From the NCBI RefSeq assembly GCF_016861845.1, contig NZ_BOLV01000002.1, forward strand, positions 124,001 to 188,000: 64,000 bases of DNA, in the 5' to 3' direction. A program made the position numbers and the translations under genes. Source of the DNA: Lacticaseibacillus suilingensis. Lineage in GTDB: Bacteria > Bacillota > Bacilli > Lactobacillales > Lactobacillaceae. A model generated the notes under the pieces. That model had not been told where the DNA came from, made no database searches, and saw only the letters and a program-made list of their open reading frames with translations. Below, piece after piece: positions 44,922 to 54,242 of this stretch (position 1 is its first letter; each line of letters opens with the position of its first letter).

Positions 44922-44967
44922 GCCTGTAGTTGCGCTCAGCTCGCCACCGCTCGAGCTTCGCAGCCTG
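44922..44967. repeat. Family 2 element, deleted copy 2d
   Basis: On the minus strand CAGGCTGCGAAGCTCGAGCG is followed almost at once by CGAGCTGAGCGCAACTACAGGC. These are the two ends of family 2 with the central hairpin removed; AGCTCG/CGAGCT still pair. Confidence 0.7.
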
Positions 44968-45049
44968 TCATGACATAGCCATTTCTCGCTTTTTGTGGTT
45001 AAATAAGCAGAGATTATCTGTCTGAGTCAATCGAAAAGGAGCGCTAATC

Positions 45050-45988
45050 TTGGTAAATTTGCAAACGCAGCTTGGTCATTATCACTTCGCCAACGTCTTC
45101 ATGAATGCCAGCGGGGTTCATTGTATGACCACCCAGGAACTTGATGAAGTCGCTGCCAGTGGCGCTGGCACCCTAGTGACCAAAACCGGCACTTTGGAAG
45201 CACGCGCGGGCAATCCTGAACCACGGTTTGCGCCGCTGCAATTAGGCACCATCAATTCGATGGGCCTCCCTAATCAAGGCATCGATTATTATCTCGACTA
45301 TGCCATCGCCTTTCAGGCCAAGCATCCCGAACAACCCATTTTTCTGTCCGTCGCCGGCATGAAGCCTGAAGACTTCCCGGTGCTGGCCCAAAAAATTGAG
45401 GATTCCGCCTTTACCGGCCTGACTGAATTCAACCTGAGCTGCCCTAATGTGCCTGGTAAGCCCCAGATTGCTTACGACTTTGACACCACACGCAACATTT
45501 TGCAGGCAATCTTCGCGATTTTCACGAAACCGGCCGGCGTTAAGCTACCGCCTTACTTTGACCTCGCCCAGTTCGACGAAGTGGCTGCCATTTTGAATGA
45601 TTTTCCGCTTCAGTTCATCAACTCTATCAACAGCCTCGGTAATGGCCTCTTCATCGACCCTGCTACCGACACCGTTTTGATCAAGCCTAAAGGCGGGTTT
45701 GGCGGCATAGGGGGTCAGTACGCCAAGCCAATTGCGCTGGCCAACGTCCGCGCCTTCCGCCAGCGCCTGCGCCCAGAAATTGCCATCATTGGCACCGGTG
45801 GCGTGACTACCGGCCGTGATGCATATGAGCTCATTTTGTGCGGGGCCAGCCTCGTTTCGGTTGGCAGCATTTTGGCCACTGAAGGCATCGGCGTCTTCGA
45901 CCGCCTCAGCCAAGAATTGACTGCCGAAATGGCGGCCAAAGGCAAAAATACGATTGCGGATTTCCAGGGCCAGCTCAAAACGCTGTAA
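45050..45988 (+). CDS. pyrD: Dihydroorotate dehydrogenase, class 1A (fumarate-dependent)
   Basis: Pyrimidine synthesis enzyme oxidising dihydroorotate to orotate. The catalytic base is Cys131 in NLSCPNVPGKPQ, which with FMN-binding GTGGV and the 312-residue length marks class 1A (PyrDA), a soluble fumarate-using form that needs no PyrK partner. The start is TTG 45050 after AAAAGGAG. It stands alone, away from other pyr genes, as PyrDA genes often do. A terminator follows. Confidence 0.94.
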   Translation: MVNLQTQLGHYHFANVFMNASGVHCMTTQELDEVAASGAGTLVTKTGTLEARAGNPEPRFAPLQLGTINSMGLPNQGIDYYLDYAIAFQAKHPEQPIFLSVAGMKPEDFPVLAQKIEDSAFTGLTEFNLSCPNVPGKPQIAYDFDTTRNILQAIFAIFTKPAGVKLPPYFDLAQFDEVAAILNDFPLQFINSINSLGNGLFIDPATDTVLIKPKGGFGGIGGQYAKPIALANVRAFRQRLRPEIAIIGTGGVTTGRDAYELILCGASLVSVGSILATEGIGVFDRLSQELTAEMAAKGKNTIADFQGQLKTL

Positions 45989-46015
45989 CTTCAAAACCAA
46001 ATCCAGCCGCTTCAT

Positions 46016-46039
46016 CGGGGGTGTGACACACCCCTTTTT
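46016..46039 (+). terminator. Terminator of pyrD
   Basis: GGGGTGT-GAC-ACACCCC followed by TTTTTA. Confidence 0.88.
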
Positions 46040-46113
46040 ATGTGCAATCAGGGTCTGCATTGGCGTAAGCTTGAGGCAATGCTTAAAGCTGATTCAAAGA
46101 AAGGGGTACTGCT

Positions 46114-47301
46114 ATGACTGTACAAGAAACCCTCCTGGCGCGGCTAGCGGCCAGTCAAGCCGAAATCATCGCGATTCGGCGCCACTTGCATGAGCATCCA
46201 GAAGTTTCATTCAAAGAAAAGACGACCGCAGCTTATATTCGCAATTTTTACCTCAAACTCGGACTCACGCCGGTACCATACGGCGAAGGCTACGGCCTCG
46301 CCGTTGACATCGACTCTGGGCACTCAGGCCCGCACATCGCCTTGTGTGCGGACTTTGACGCCTTGGCGGTGCAGGAGGATAATGACCTGCCTTTCGCCTC
46401 GCAAAACCCTGGCGTCATGCACGCTTGCGGTCACGATGGCCACACCGCGTATCTACTGATTTTAGCCCGGGAGCTGAACGCGTTGAAAACCCAGCTCAAA
46501 GGCAGCATTCGCATCATTCACCAGCCCGCTGAGGAAGTGTCCCCAGGTGGCGCCAAAGGCATGATTGAAGCTGGCGTGTTGAACGACATCGATCAGGTGC
46601 TGGGGCTGCATGTGATGTCCAGTATGCCCACCGGTTCGATTGGCTACCATGCCGGCGAAACGCAAACCGGCCGGTCTAACTTCACGCTCACCTTCACCGG
46701 TAAAGGCGGCCACGCCTCGATGCCGCAACTGGCGAATGATGCCATTGTCGCCGGTAGCTATTTTGTCACCGCGCTGCAAACCGTGGTTTCACGGCGCATC
46801 GATCCCTTCGATACCGCCAGTGTCACCATTGGCTCATTCGATGGGGTTGGTAGCTACAATGCGATTAAGCAAAGTGTCACCTTGAAAGGCGATGTCCGGG
46901 TAATGAAAGAAACCACCCGCAAAACGGTCCGTGCCGCCATTGAACAAATCATCGGCGGCATTGAAGCGATGTTCGGGGTCAAGGCAAACTTGGATTATGA
47001 CGATAATTATCCGGTTTTAGTCAACGATGCGACCCTGACCGCCAGCACTGTGGCGGCGCTCAAAGCCGCGGCCCTGCCAGAAGTCAGCGACATTTTCGAC
47101 TGCGGCCCGCAAGATCCTTCTGAGGATTTTGCGTACTACGCCCAGGAGAAACCGAGCCTCTTCTTCTATATCGGCTGTGCGGTACCTGATGGCAAAGCGC
47201 ATCCGCATCACAGCCCTGATTTTCTGCTCAATGAGGATAGTCTGATTATCGCAGCCAAAGCGGCTGGCGTGGCAGCACTAGCCGCACTCGACATCAAGTA
47301 A
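46114..47301 (+). CDS. M20 family amidohydrolase
   Basis: 395-residue zinc peptidase of the M20D group (N-acyl-amino acid amidohydrolase/hippurate hydrolase-like). Metal ligands appear in HACGHDGHTA and HQPAEEVSPGGAKGM, and the dimerisation lid occupies about 185-300 (GKGGHASMPQLANDA). N-acetyl-diaminopimelate deacetylase belongs to the same family; no dap genes are nearby, so the substrate is open. GAAAGGGG precedes the ATG. Monocistronic with a terminator shared with sdaAA. Confidence 0.9.
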   Translation: MTVQETLLARLAASQAEIIAIRRHLHEHPEVSFKEKTTAAYIRNFYLKLGLTPVPYGEGYGLAVDIDSGHSGPHIALCADFDALAVQEDNDLPFASQNPGVMHACGHDGHTAYLLILARELNALKTQLKGSIRIIHQPAEEVSPGGAKGMIEAGVLNDIDQVLGLHVMSSMPTGSIGYHAGETQTGRSNFTLTFTGKGGHASMPQLANDAIVAGSYFVTALQTVVSRRIDPFDTASVTIGSFDGVGSYNAIKQSVTLKGDVRVMKETTRKTVRAAIEQIIGGIEAMFGVKANLDYDDNYPVLVNDATLTASTVAALKAAALPEVSDIFDCGPQDPSEDFAYYAQEKPSLFFYIGCAVPDGKAHPHHSPDFLLNEDSLIIAAKAAGVAALAALDIK

Positions 47302-47306
47302 ACACA

Positions 47307-47347
47307 AAATTGCCGCACCACCCGTTGCAGGTGATGCGGCAATTTTT
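47307..47347. terminator. Bidirectional terminator between amidohydrolase and sdaAA
   Basis: AAATTGCCGCA pairs with TGCGGCAATTT, T-run on the plus strand and TTTTGTG on the minus strand. Confidence 0.9.
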
Positions 47348-47385
47348 GCATGCTTCCGAAACAGCATTTAATTAATGGCAATGGA

Positions 47386-48255
47386 TTAATCGTCCCCAAA
47401 AATACGTTTGCGAATGCGGCGACCGGTTGGGGTCACGGCCAGCCCGCCTTCCGCGGTTTCCTTGAAGGCGCTGGGCATTTGCTGGCCGACTTGATTCATC
47501 GCCCCAATGACCTCGTCAGGGGGAATGACGGTCCGCACGCCGGCCAGCGCCATGTCGGCGGAGGTCAAAGCTTGAGCGGCCCCCATCGCATTGCGCTTCA
47601 CACACGGCACTTCCACCAAACCCGCCACCGGATCGCACACTAGGCCCATTAAGTTGGCAATGGTGATGGCAACCGCTTGCGCCGCCATATCCGCTGTGCC
47701 GCCTTGCGCGCAGACCAAAGCCGCTGCGGCCATTGCCGCGGCTGATCCGACTTCCGCCTGACAGCCGCCTTCTGCCCCAGCAATCCCGGCATTATTGGCA
47801 ATCACTAAGCCAAAAGCACCAGCCGTAAACAGGTAATCAATTTGCTGATTACGAGTCAATTTTAGCGGCTCGCGTACGGCCATCAAGGTGCCGGCTACCA
47901 CGCCAGCGCTGCCGGCGGTTGGGGTCGCGCAGATCAGCCCCATTTTGGCGTTTACTTCATTCACCGCGACGGCATTGCGCACCGCCGCCAGCGCCACTGG
48001 CCCCAGCAAACTGCGACCACTAGTCAAATAAGCATCCAGCCGCTTGGCATCGCCGCCGGTCAGACCGGTGACCGACTTCACCCCGGCAATGCCTTCAGCG
48101 ATGGAATCGGCCATGACATCCAGATTGCGCCCCATCAGTTCACGAATTTGCTCCGGAGTGCGCCCACTGGTTTCACTTTCGGTTTGAATCATCAACGCGG
48201 CCACACTGTCGAAATGCTCGGCTTGCGCCACCAGTTCTTTGACTGTATAAAACAT
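47386..48255 (-). CDS. sdaAA: L-serine dehydratase, iron-sulfur dependent, alpha subunit
   Basis: Converts L-serine to pyruvate and ammonia with SdaAB. Cysteines for the 4Fe-4S cluster lie in ICATPTAGSAG, GGCQAEVGSA and VCDPVAGLVEVPC. The frame opens at 48294, but ATG 48255 follows AGGAGGG and gives 289 residues, the usual size. It lies 10 bases after sdaAB in the same operon. Confidence 0.95.
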   Translation of the reverse strand: MFYTVKELVAQAEHFDSVAALMIQTESETSGRTPEQIRELMGRNLDVMADSIAEGIAGVKSVTGLTGGDAKRLDAYLTSGRSLLGPVALAAVRNAVAVNEVNAKMGLICATPTAGSAGVVAGTLMAVREPLKLTRNQQIDYLFTAGAFGLVIANNAGIAGAEGGCQAEVGSAAAMAAAALVCAQGGTADMAAQAVAITIANLMGLVCDPVAGLVEVPCVKRNAMGAAQALTSADMALAGVRTVIPPDEVIGAMNQVGQQMPSAFKETAEGGLAVTPTGRRIRKRIFGDD

Positions 48256-48265
48256 GCGCGCCCTC

Positions 48266-48934
48266 CTACTCGAAATATGTGACGTTATCGACATGCGGCA
48301 GCTGCCGCAACTGATCGGCTAATTCTGGCTTGCGGTCGTCGACTTCGATGATCATGATGGCTTTTTCACCTTTGGCCTCACGCGTCACGGTCATGGTGCC
48401 GATGTTGACATGGGCGCTACTGAAAATGTCGGTCACCGCGGCAATCATCCCCGGGACATCTTGATGCACGGTAATGAACGTCGGTGTTCCCATGCTCAGC
48501 GACAGCTTAAAGCCATTGATTTCTGAGATTTGAATGTTCCCACCACCGATGGAAACCCCCGTCACCGTCATCGAACGCTCGCCTTTGCTCAAAGAGATGC
48601 GGGCGGTATTGGGATGATCGACTTTATCATTTTTCGGGATAAAAGTGACGTGGATGCCCTGCTCATGGGCAATCTTCAGTGAATCCGGCAACCGCGCATC
48701 ATCCGGCGCCATGCCCAGCAAGCCGCCCACCAGCGCAATATCCGTGCCGTGACCGCGATAAGTTTTGGCAAACGATTCATACAGGTAAATATCCACCCGC
48801 TCCGGCGTTTCGCCAAAAATATTGCGCACCACCTTGCCAATGCGGGCGGCGCCAGCGGTATGGGAGCTGCTTGGCCCCACCATCACGGGACCGATGATAT
48901 CAAAGACGCTGGTAAAACGAAGCTGTTTGGCCAT
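48266..48934 (-). CDS. sdaAB: L-serine dehydratase, iron-sulfur dependent, beta subunit
   Basis: 222-residue partner subunit. The N-terminal domain has GPVMVGPSSSHTAGA and the C-terminal half is an ACT domain (TFITVHQDVPGMIAAVTDIF), which in this family binds serine. ATG 48934 follows AGGAGGTTC; a frame opening at 48955 lacks a site. TGACAATTAATTGACA, with a CAATTAATTG core palindrome, lies just upstream at about 48950-48965 and might be an operator. Confidence 0.95.
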   Translation of the reverse strand: MAKQLRFTSVFDIIGPVMVGPSSSHTAGAARIGKVVRNIFGETPERVDIYLYESFAKTYRGHGTDIALVGGLLGMAPDDARLPDSLKIAHEQGIHVTFIPKNDKVDHPNTARISLSKGERSMTVTGVSIGGGNIQISEINGFKLSLSMGTPTFITVHQDVPGMIAAVTDIFSSAHVNIGTMTVTREAKGEKAIMIIEVDDRKPELADQLRQLPHVDNVTYFE

Positions 48935-49029
48935 GGCCGAACCTCCTACTGACAATTAATTGACACCTTTAACTTTATCGAACCACAATTTCCCACTAGC
49001 CGTCAACTAAAGCCTTGTGGACTGGGCAT

Positions 49030-49066
49030 AAAACAGGCCGGACTACGCCAATTCATAGTCCGGCCG
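49030..49066 (-). terminator. Terminator of mecA
   Basis: GGCCGGACTA pairs with TAGTCCGGCC around ten bases, followed on the minus strand by TGTTTTATG. Confidence 0.85.
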
Positions 49067-49071
49067 CTAGT

Positions 49072-49749
49072 TTATTTTTTGAAGTAATAACGTCCTGTTT
49101 CAAGCGCACTGGTTGGCATCAAAAGCTTGCCATATTCGGACAACACATCGCTGGATAAGTTGACCTTGTCGCCAAACTCGACCGCCACCGCAGTTTGGTC
49201 GCGAATTTCACTTGGCGCCACCTTGTTGGCATAGAAGGTCAGCACTAGGTAGTAGCGATCTTGATAGGTATATAAGTTGCTCGCCGCGCCTTCAAGCCGC
49301 AGTGCTTGGGCCAAGCTGATGAAGTCTTCAAACGACGCCAGGCGAATGACCACTTCGGTCTGATCAGCCGCTTTTGCATCGATAAAGCCGCCTTCATCAA
49401 CCGCCTCATCGTCGTCATCGTCTAATTCATTCAGCTGCTGGCGAATGAAGTCAGGCACATTGGCACTGTCTTCGTCTGCATCGGCGCCATCCGCGTCATC
49501 GTTATTCTCATCTTTGCTACGTGAAATCAAAAGTTCAAGGCCAGATTGGCTAGGCATTACTTGAAACGTCACGGCGGCGTCTTCAGCAAAGCTGTGGTCC
49601 TGATCGACCTCGTCTAAAATGCTGTAAAAGAAGGATTCGATTTGTTTGTGATTCCCGAGCAGGTCAAGCACGGTGATTCCGCGCTCGGCCAAATCTTCGT
49701 TGCCGAGCAATACGCGGATCGTATTATCGTTAATGCGTTCCATTTCCAT
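49072..49749 (-). CDS. mecA: Adaptor protein MecA
   Basis: 225-residue adaptor that delivers substrates such as ComK, ComX or Spx to the ClpC-ClpP protease. The N-terminal substrate domain begins MEMERINDNTIRVLLG; an acidic linker rich in Asp (about 85-130) precedes the C-terminal ClpC-binding domain. GAGGTGCAGTCATC precedes the ATG. spx lies about 500 bases upstream, beyond a repeat copy, so the lactobacillus spx-mecA neighbourhood is kept. Confidence 0.95.
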   Translation of the reverse strand: MEMERINDNTIRVLLGNEDLAERGITVLDLLGNHKQIESFFYSILDEVDQDHSFAEDAAVTFQVMPSQSGLELLISRSKDENNDDADGADADEDSANVPDFIRQQLNELDDDDDEAVDEGGFIDAKAADQTEVVIRLASFEDFISLAQALRLEGAASNLYTYQDRYYLVLTFYANKVAPSEIRDQTAVAVEFGDKVNLSSDVLSEYGKLLMPTSALETGRYYFKK

Positions 49750-49884
49750 GATGACTGCACCTCACTTTGCTGCAACACTGGTTTAACCCACAGTATAGCA
49801 GATTTTATCATCGCCACGGCATTCTACGCCATAATCTTAGAGAATGCAACACAACTAGGCTGCGTAGTGGCGCCGGACTTGGCC

Positions 49885-50039
49885 GGGCAGGTCAGCTTCC
49901 GCAGGCATGGGCTGGAACGTGGTGGCCAGCGCTTCGAGCCTCGCTCCGCGAGTCTTGAAGTCGCGGCTTGTTCTAAGCCAACAAGTTGGCTAAGAACAAT
50001 TTCACCCCTGAGCCCCTGCCCGCTCCAGCTGTCCTGCCC
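49885..50039. repeat. Family 1 multi-stem palindromic element, copy C
   Basis: 155 bp between mecA and spx. Outer stem GGGCAGGTCAGCT/AGCTGTCCTGCCC has one mismatch. The second hairpin is CTTCGAG...CTTGAAG, changed from CTTTGAG/CTCAAAG in copies A and B with pairing largely retained, and the loop is longer. The third is TTGTTCTAAGCCAAC/GTTGGCTAAGAACAA with a two-base loop. Confidence 0.87.
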
Positions 50040-50183
50040 TACATGAGATCTTTAAGGCGATATCCTGAAGCCTTTTAAGTTCATCACCATTAGGCGAGCT
50101 CCTAGCTTAGCATGCGCTGGCGATAATAGTTGCCAGACCTTCTACTTAATCACCAGCGATGAAGTGGAAAGCGTAACACCCAA
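50040..50183. other. Gap between repeat copy C and the spx terminator
   Basis: No gene or promoter is recognised. A few short frames exist but none has a ribosome-binding site. Confidence 0.35.
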
Positions 50184-50240
50184 AAAGGAAACCGGCCCTC
50201 GGCGAGCATGGGGCGATGCTTGCCGAGGACCGGTTTCCCA
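50184..50240 (-). terminator. Strong terminator of spx
   Basis: GGAAACCGGTCCTCGGCAAGCAT pairs with its near-complement around a six-base loop (two mismatches), followed by TTTTTGG on the minus strand. Confidence 0.92.
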
Positions 50241-50256
50241 GGGGTCATTCGTCTGC

Positions 50257-50655
50257 TCAAAACCCTGCGAGCAGTTGCGCCTGTTGTAGTTCCAAGGCGC
50301 GCACGGTGCGAGGCAGGAAGCGGCGAATTTCATCTTCGTTGTAACCAACTTGTAGCCGCTTATCATCCATGATAATTGGCCGGCGCAACAGCCCAGGGTA
50401 TTGCACAATCAAATTGATTAAATGAGAGACCGAAAGCTCATCAATCTTGATTCCTAACTCCTGAAAAATCTTGGAGCGAGTGGAAATAATCTCTTCCGTC
50501 CCGTCTTCAGTCATACTCAGGAGATGTTTAACTTCCATGCCATTCAAAGGCGCTGAAAAGATATTACGTTCCTCAAATGGTATGTTATTCTCTTGCAACC
50601 AGGCCCGGGCTTTACGGCATGAGGTGCAGCTTGGTGACACGTATAAGATGATCAT
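50257..50655 (-). CDS. spx: Transcriptional regulator Spx
   Basis: 132-residue ArsC-fold regulator that binds the RNA polymerase alpha subunit under disulfide stress. The redox switch C10-T-S-C13 and the [19 protein letters not shown] core are present. A longer frame reaches 50865, but ATG 50655 follows AAGGAGCTGGCAATT and yields the exact family length. It has its own promoter and a strong terminator. Levels are normally held down by ClpXP or ClpCP; mecA is the nearest neighbour downstream. Confidence 0.96.
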   Translation of the reverse strand: MIILYVSPSCTSCRKARAWLQENNIPFEERNIFSAPLNGMEVKHLLSMTEDGTEEIISTRSKIFQELGIKIDELSVSHLINLIVQYPGLLRRPIIMDDKRLQVGYNEDEIRRFLPRTVRALELQQAQLLAGF

Positions 50656-50704
50656 AATTGCCAGCTCCTTCTTTAGTGCCCGTCTTCTGTTCTCTACATG
50701 TACT

Positions 50705-50734
50705 AGTATAACGAAAAGAAGTAGCCTAAAACAA
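50705..50734 (-). promoter_or_regulatory. Promoter of spx
   Basis: TTGTTT (50729-50734), 18 bases, TATACT (50705-50710) on the minus strand. Further upstream CTTATTGT/ACAATAAG (50773-50780 and 50791-50798) form an inverted repeat that may be regulatory. Confidence 0.6.
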
Positions 50735-50887
50735 TCATGTTTAAAAAATAAATTTTCGCTTTCGTGCTCATTCTTATTGTGACATAAGGAACAATAAGTG
50801 ATACTAGCGAAGAATCGAGTAACCAAGCGTTTTCTTAAGCCATTACCGATACAAAATCGATACAATAACCATAATTATTTTAATCGA

Positions 50888-51640
50888 TTACCCGACGAGG
50901 TCACTGCCATTGAGTTCATTTACCTCACTGGCAAGCAGCACATCCATATCAGGCGCTGCGGCTTGCGCCTGGGCTTTCAGCGTTGCCAGCGACAGTTCTT
51001 GTGGCAAATGTGTCAGCAGCAAATGCTTGACCTGCGCTGCCTTAGCCAATTCACCGGCTTGAGGCGCGGTTAAATGCCACAGCGGCGCTGGATGATCCGC
51101 CAAAAAGTTCGTATCGGCCAGCAGGAGGTCTGCGCCTTGCGCGAAGTCCGCCAGCCGCGGGAAGGCCCGGGTATCGCTGGTATTGACCCACACTTGACCG
51201 GTGGCTTTTTCCTCAATCCGGACCGCAAACGCCGGCACCGGGTGCTCGGTTTCAAGGAAGGTCAAGCGCAGCGGGCCCAGGTCGAGCGGCGCTTCTGCGG
51301 AATAGCCCACCCCTTGAGTAAACGGCCCAAAAGTTAATGCCGCAAAATTCAGCGGATCTTTAGTATGACCGTAAATCGGGAGCGGTGAAACCTTCTTATC
51401 GCCGCTATGCAACTGACGATAATATTGTAAGACACCGACATCCGCCGTGTGGTCGTGATGGTAATGCGTCAGCAGCACCGCATCCAACTGATTGGGATCC
51501 ATTATCTTTTCCAACGCCAACAACGCGCCAGACCCACAATCCAGCAGCAGCTGATAATCGCCACTGGTAATCAAGTAACTGCTCGTCCCCACCCCGTGGT
51601 CGGGATAACCGCCTAAATAACCAAGAATTGTTAATTTCAA
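50888..51640 (-). CDS. MBL-fold metallo-hydrolase
   Basis: 250-residue metallo-beta-lactamase-fold protein. The metal motif is LTHYHHDHTAD (about 60-70), with further ligands in the ETEHPVPAF and LLLTHLPQE segments, similar to YhfI/RNase Z-like hydrolases. The substrate is unknown. ATGs at 51658 and 51649 overlap the AAAGGA site itself; TTG 51640, nine bases after it, starts MKLTILGYLGGYP like the family and is preferred. It is upstream of spx on the same strand with its own reading unit. Confidence 0.85.
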   Translation of the reverse strand: MKLTILGYLGGYPDHGVGTSSYLITSGDYQLLLDCGSGALLALEKIMDPNQLDAVLLTHYHHDHTADVGVLQYYRQLHSGDKKVSPLPIYGHTKDPLNFAALTFGPFTQGVGYSAEAPLDLGPLRLTFLETEHPVPAFAVRIEEKATGQVWVNTSDTRAFPRLADFAQGADLLLADTNFLADHPAPLWHLTAPQAGELAKAAQVKHLLLTHLPQELSLATLKAQAQAAAPDMDVLLASEVNELNGSDLVG

Positions 51641-51699
51641 GCTCTTCATTCCTTTCATTCAAGTAAGCGCTATACTAAGAAGATGGAGGTGGCCATTTC

Positions 51700-52239
51700 A
51701 TGACCCAAACAATGCAACTCGTTCTCGGTAGTCAAACCTACATGCAACAATTCGCCAAACAAGCAGCTACGCCGACGCGGCTGCTCAAAGATGTCGAAAA
51801 AGACCGTGATTTTGCCCTGCTGGACCTCAAAGGCGCGATTCCCTTTGTTTCGCCGGTGCGTGGCACCGTTCTCGCCCATTATGGCACAGTTCCGGCGTAT
51901 GGGTACATTGCCCTGATGTACTTCAAACTTGGCAAAGATGAGGCTGGCGTCTTCGTGAGCCAAATGACTGAATTCACTGACCAGGCCGACCGGCTTGAAG
52001 GCTGCGACGCCATGGTGCTCATGGAAACGGACAACCCGCATCTGGAGTATCTCCTGCTATCCGCTTGGAATCGCAAACTTGACGTCTACACCGCGCAAAA
52101 TACGCCGCTGTACGCGCCAGTGCGGACTTTCGCGCAGCGGGCGCAAGCAGGTTTTGGCTACCACCGGGCCATTTATACCATCGTTGATCCGGATCACCCG
52201 ACCAAAGCGCTGACGGCTGAAGCAGCAGGCGCTGACTAG
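51700..52239 (+). CDS. Uncharacterised protein, possibly ABM-fold
   Basis: 179 residues, no signal peptide. The central part (YGYIALMYFKLGKDEAGVF to about 150) has the size and rhythm of an antibiotic-biosynthesis monooxygenase-like ferredoxin fold, with the RTFAQRAQAGFGYHRAIY end segment. I cannot assign a function. GGAGGTGGCCATTTC precedes the ATG. It ends convergently with the transporter permease; both stop codons are read from the same CTAG at 52236-52239. Confidence 0.75.
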   Translation: MTQTMQLVLGSQTYMQQFAKQAATPTRLLKDVEKDRDFALLDLKGAIPFVSPVRGTVLAHYGTVPAYGYIALMYFKLGKDEAGVFVSQMTEFTDQADRLEGCDAMVLMETDNPHLEYLLLSAWNRKLDVYTAQNTPLYAPVRTFAQRAQAGFGYHRAIYTIVDPDHPTKALTAEAAGAD

Positions 52240-54242
52240 CTGCGCCGCACCAGCCGCGCGGTGAGCGCCCCAAAACCGGCGTAAACCAAGGCATAAATCA
52301 AGACAATCATGACCACCAAACTATAGCCTGGATTATCCAGATACAGGCTAAAGAAATGAATAATCAGCCAAGCGTTGAATGTGCCCACCACCAGCGGCAA
52401 GCCAAAAATCAACGTGGTTTGCCAGTTGATAATCTGGTGCATCGCCCGCGTTGGCATCCCCAGCGCGCGGATAATCTGCCGGCTTTGCCGCTCTTGAAAG
52501 GCAATGATCAACTGCTTCATCAACAAAATGCTGGCCGTGGCAATCATAAAAATGAGCCCCAGCAGGATGACGACGAACAAACCTAACCCAAATAGCATAT
52601 TCATCTGCGCCAGCAGCGGCCCTTTCAGCCGCAGCGCACTGCGCGAATAACTGCCTGCATGTTCGGTTTGGCTGAGCTGCAGGCTTTTTTCGCCGGTCAG
52701 GGCCTTGGAACTGCCACTGAGAAAATCATACCGGCTGGCATTAGCGGCCTTTTTCACGAAGGCCTCAACCTGCTTGCCAGACTTGAGCTGATAGCCGGTC
52801 ATTGGATCGCGCGGCGCCGCCAGCGCCTGATAATCATGATCGGTGACAATCAACGCCCGGTCAAAGTAGCCATCGACCCCCAGCGGGAACTGGTTGCTAA
52901 CGGATTGCAGTTGAAACTTCTGGCCGGTGCGCGGCAGCGTAATCGACCACTGGCGTCTTTGATTGAGCCACGTATGCTGATACAGGGAGCGCCCATACAC
53001 GGCCATCACCGCCTGGCCCGGTTTGAGGGTCAGCTTGGCCAGGCCTTTTTGCACCTTGGCAATGCGCTGATAGTCCTTTAAGGCAATGACATTATAGAAG
53101 GTTTCGTCACCATCCCCAGGCTGGCCGTGTTGCGTGTGCAGCCGGCCAGCGGCCAGTTTCGTCGGCAACACCACGGTTTGTTTGATCCAATCAGGGTTAA
53201 GGTCATGGTACGTTGTTTTTAGGCCATAGGGACTGGCCACCAGATCCATGCTGATGCTCTGATTGACCCCAGCCTGACCAAATTGGTAAAAAATCGCCCC
53301 GCTCCCCAGCACTGTAATCGTCCCAGTGGCCAGCAGCGTCGTCAAAAACAGCGAATGCACATTGCGCTGGAGCCGCTCGTTCAGATTGGTCAGCGTCAGC
53401 AAGCGCACCGCATGATGCCGGAAAAACGGCAACCGCACCAGCCGACTGGTCAGCGTTGGTAGGGAATAACGGAACACCAAATACAGCCCCACCAGCCCCA
53501 CTGCCAGCACGGCCCATAACACGACGTAACCATGACCAAAGCGGCTCTGCGACACGGCATACGCCAGATGGACGAGGTTGTAGGCACCTAGGTAGCTGCC
53601 AATCAGGAGCACCCAGCCCACCGTGGCCCACACCATGCGCCAGCCAGTGACCCGGGTCGGCAGGCCTTGCGCTGGCAGTTGGTAGCGCCGGCCAATCGGA
53701 ATGTGCGCCACATAAATGCCATTAATCACGCCAATCACCGCGTAGACCACCGTGAACACCGCCACTAACTCTAGCATCGCATGCGGCTGCCACAACAGGC
53801 CCACGGTCATCGGGAGCGCCATTAACCGCAGCAGCATCATCGCTAGAAACTTGGACAAAAGCAGCCCCAACGCAAAGCCAATCACCAACGTCTGCGCGCC
53901 CAGCAGCAGCGACTCGTAAAACAGGGTCAAGCCAATGCGGCCGGCTGGCATGCCCAGGAGGCGATAAACCGAAATCGAGCGGGCCCGCCGCTCAATGAGC
54001 AACGTATTCATATAGAGTAAAAAGATAATGGTGAACAGCAAGGCCACGACTAATAGCACCAGCAGCACGGACGGCGCCGCCGCACTGACTTCCGTATACC
54101 GATCGGCCGCCGCAAAAAGCGCGTCGTCTTCAATCAACGCCAATACGGCATACAAAAGCGCGACCATCACCGCGGACATGGCCACGTAAAGCCGATTAAT
54201 GGTGGCGTACCGGTGAAAATCAGAACGTATCAGACGGCCCAC
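52236..54242 (-). CDS. BceB-type ABC transporter permease
   Basis: 668-residue FtsX-like permease for antimicrobial-peptide sensing and detoxification. About ten helices are visible, with a large extracellular domain of some 215 residues (after FYQFGQAG, up to LLAQMNMLFG) between helices 7 and 8, the mark of BceB/VraG proteins. The frame opens at 54392 but overlaps the ATPase. GTG 54242, eight bases after GGGGGAGG, starts MGRLIRSDFHRYATIN and is preferred. It overlaps the ATPase gene by 23 bases. The inducing peptide is unknown. Confidence 0.9.
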   Translation of the reverse strand: MGRLIRSDFHRYATINRLYVAMSAVMVALLYAVLALIEDDALFAAADRYTEVSAAAPSVLLVLLVVALLFTIIFLLYMNTLLIERRARSISVYRLLGMPAGRIGLTLFYESLLLGAQTLVIGFALGLLLSKFLAMMLLRLMALPMTVGLLWQPHAMLELVAVFTVVYAVIGVINGIYVAHIPIGRRYQLPAQGLPTRVTGWRMVWATVGWVLLIGSYLGAYNLVHLAYAVSQSRFGHGYVVLWAVLAVGLVGLYLVFRYSLPTLTSRLVRLPFFRHHAVRLLTLTNLNERLQRNVHSLFLTTLLATGTITVLGSGAIFYQFGQAGVNQSISMDLVASPYGLKTTYHDLNPDWIKQTVVLPTKLAAGRLHTQHGQPGDGDETFYNVIALKDYQRIAKVQKGLAKLTLKPGQAVMAVYGRSLYQHTWLNQRRQWSITLPRTGQKFQLQSVSNQFPLGVDGYFDRALIVTDHDYQALAAPRDPMTGYQLKSGKQVEAFVKKAANASRYDFLSGSSKALTGEKSLQLSQTEHAGSYSRSALRLKGPLLAQMNMLFGLGLFVVILLGLIFMIATASILLMKQLIIAFQERQSRQIIRALGMPTRAMHQIINWQTTLIFGLPLVVGTFNAWLIIHFFSLYLDNPGYSLVVMIVLIYALVYAGFGALTARLVRRS

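Noticed and set aside
50142-50408. 88-codon frame over the spx 3' end and its terminator
   Set aside because: It runs through a strong terminator hairpin and overlaps spx in another frame.
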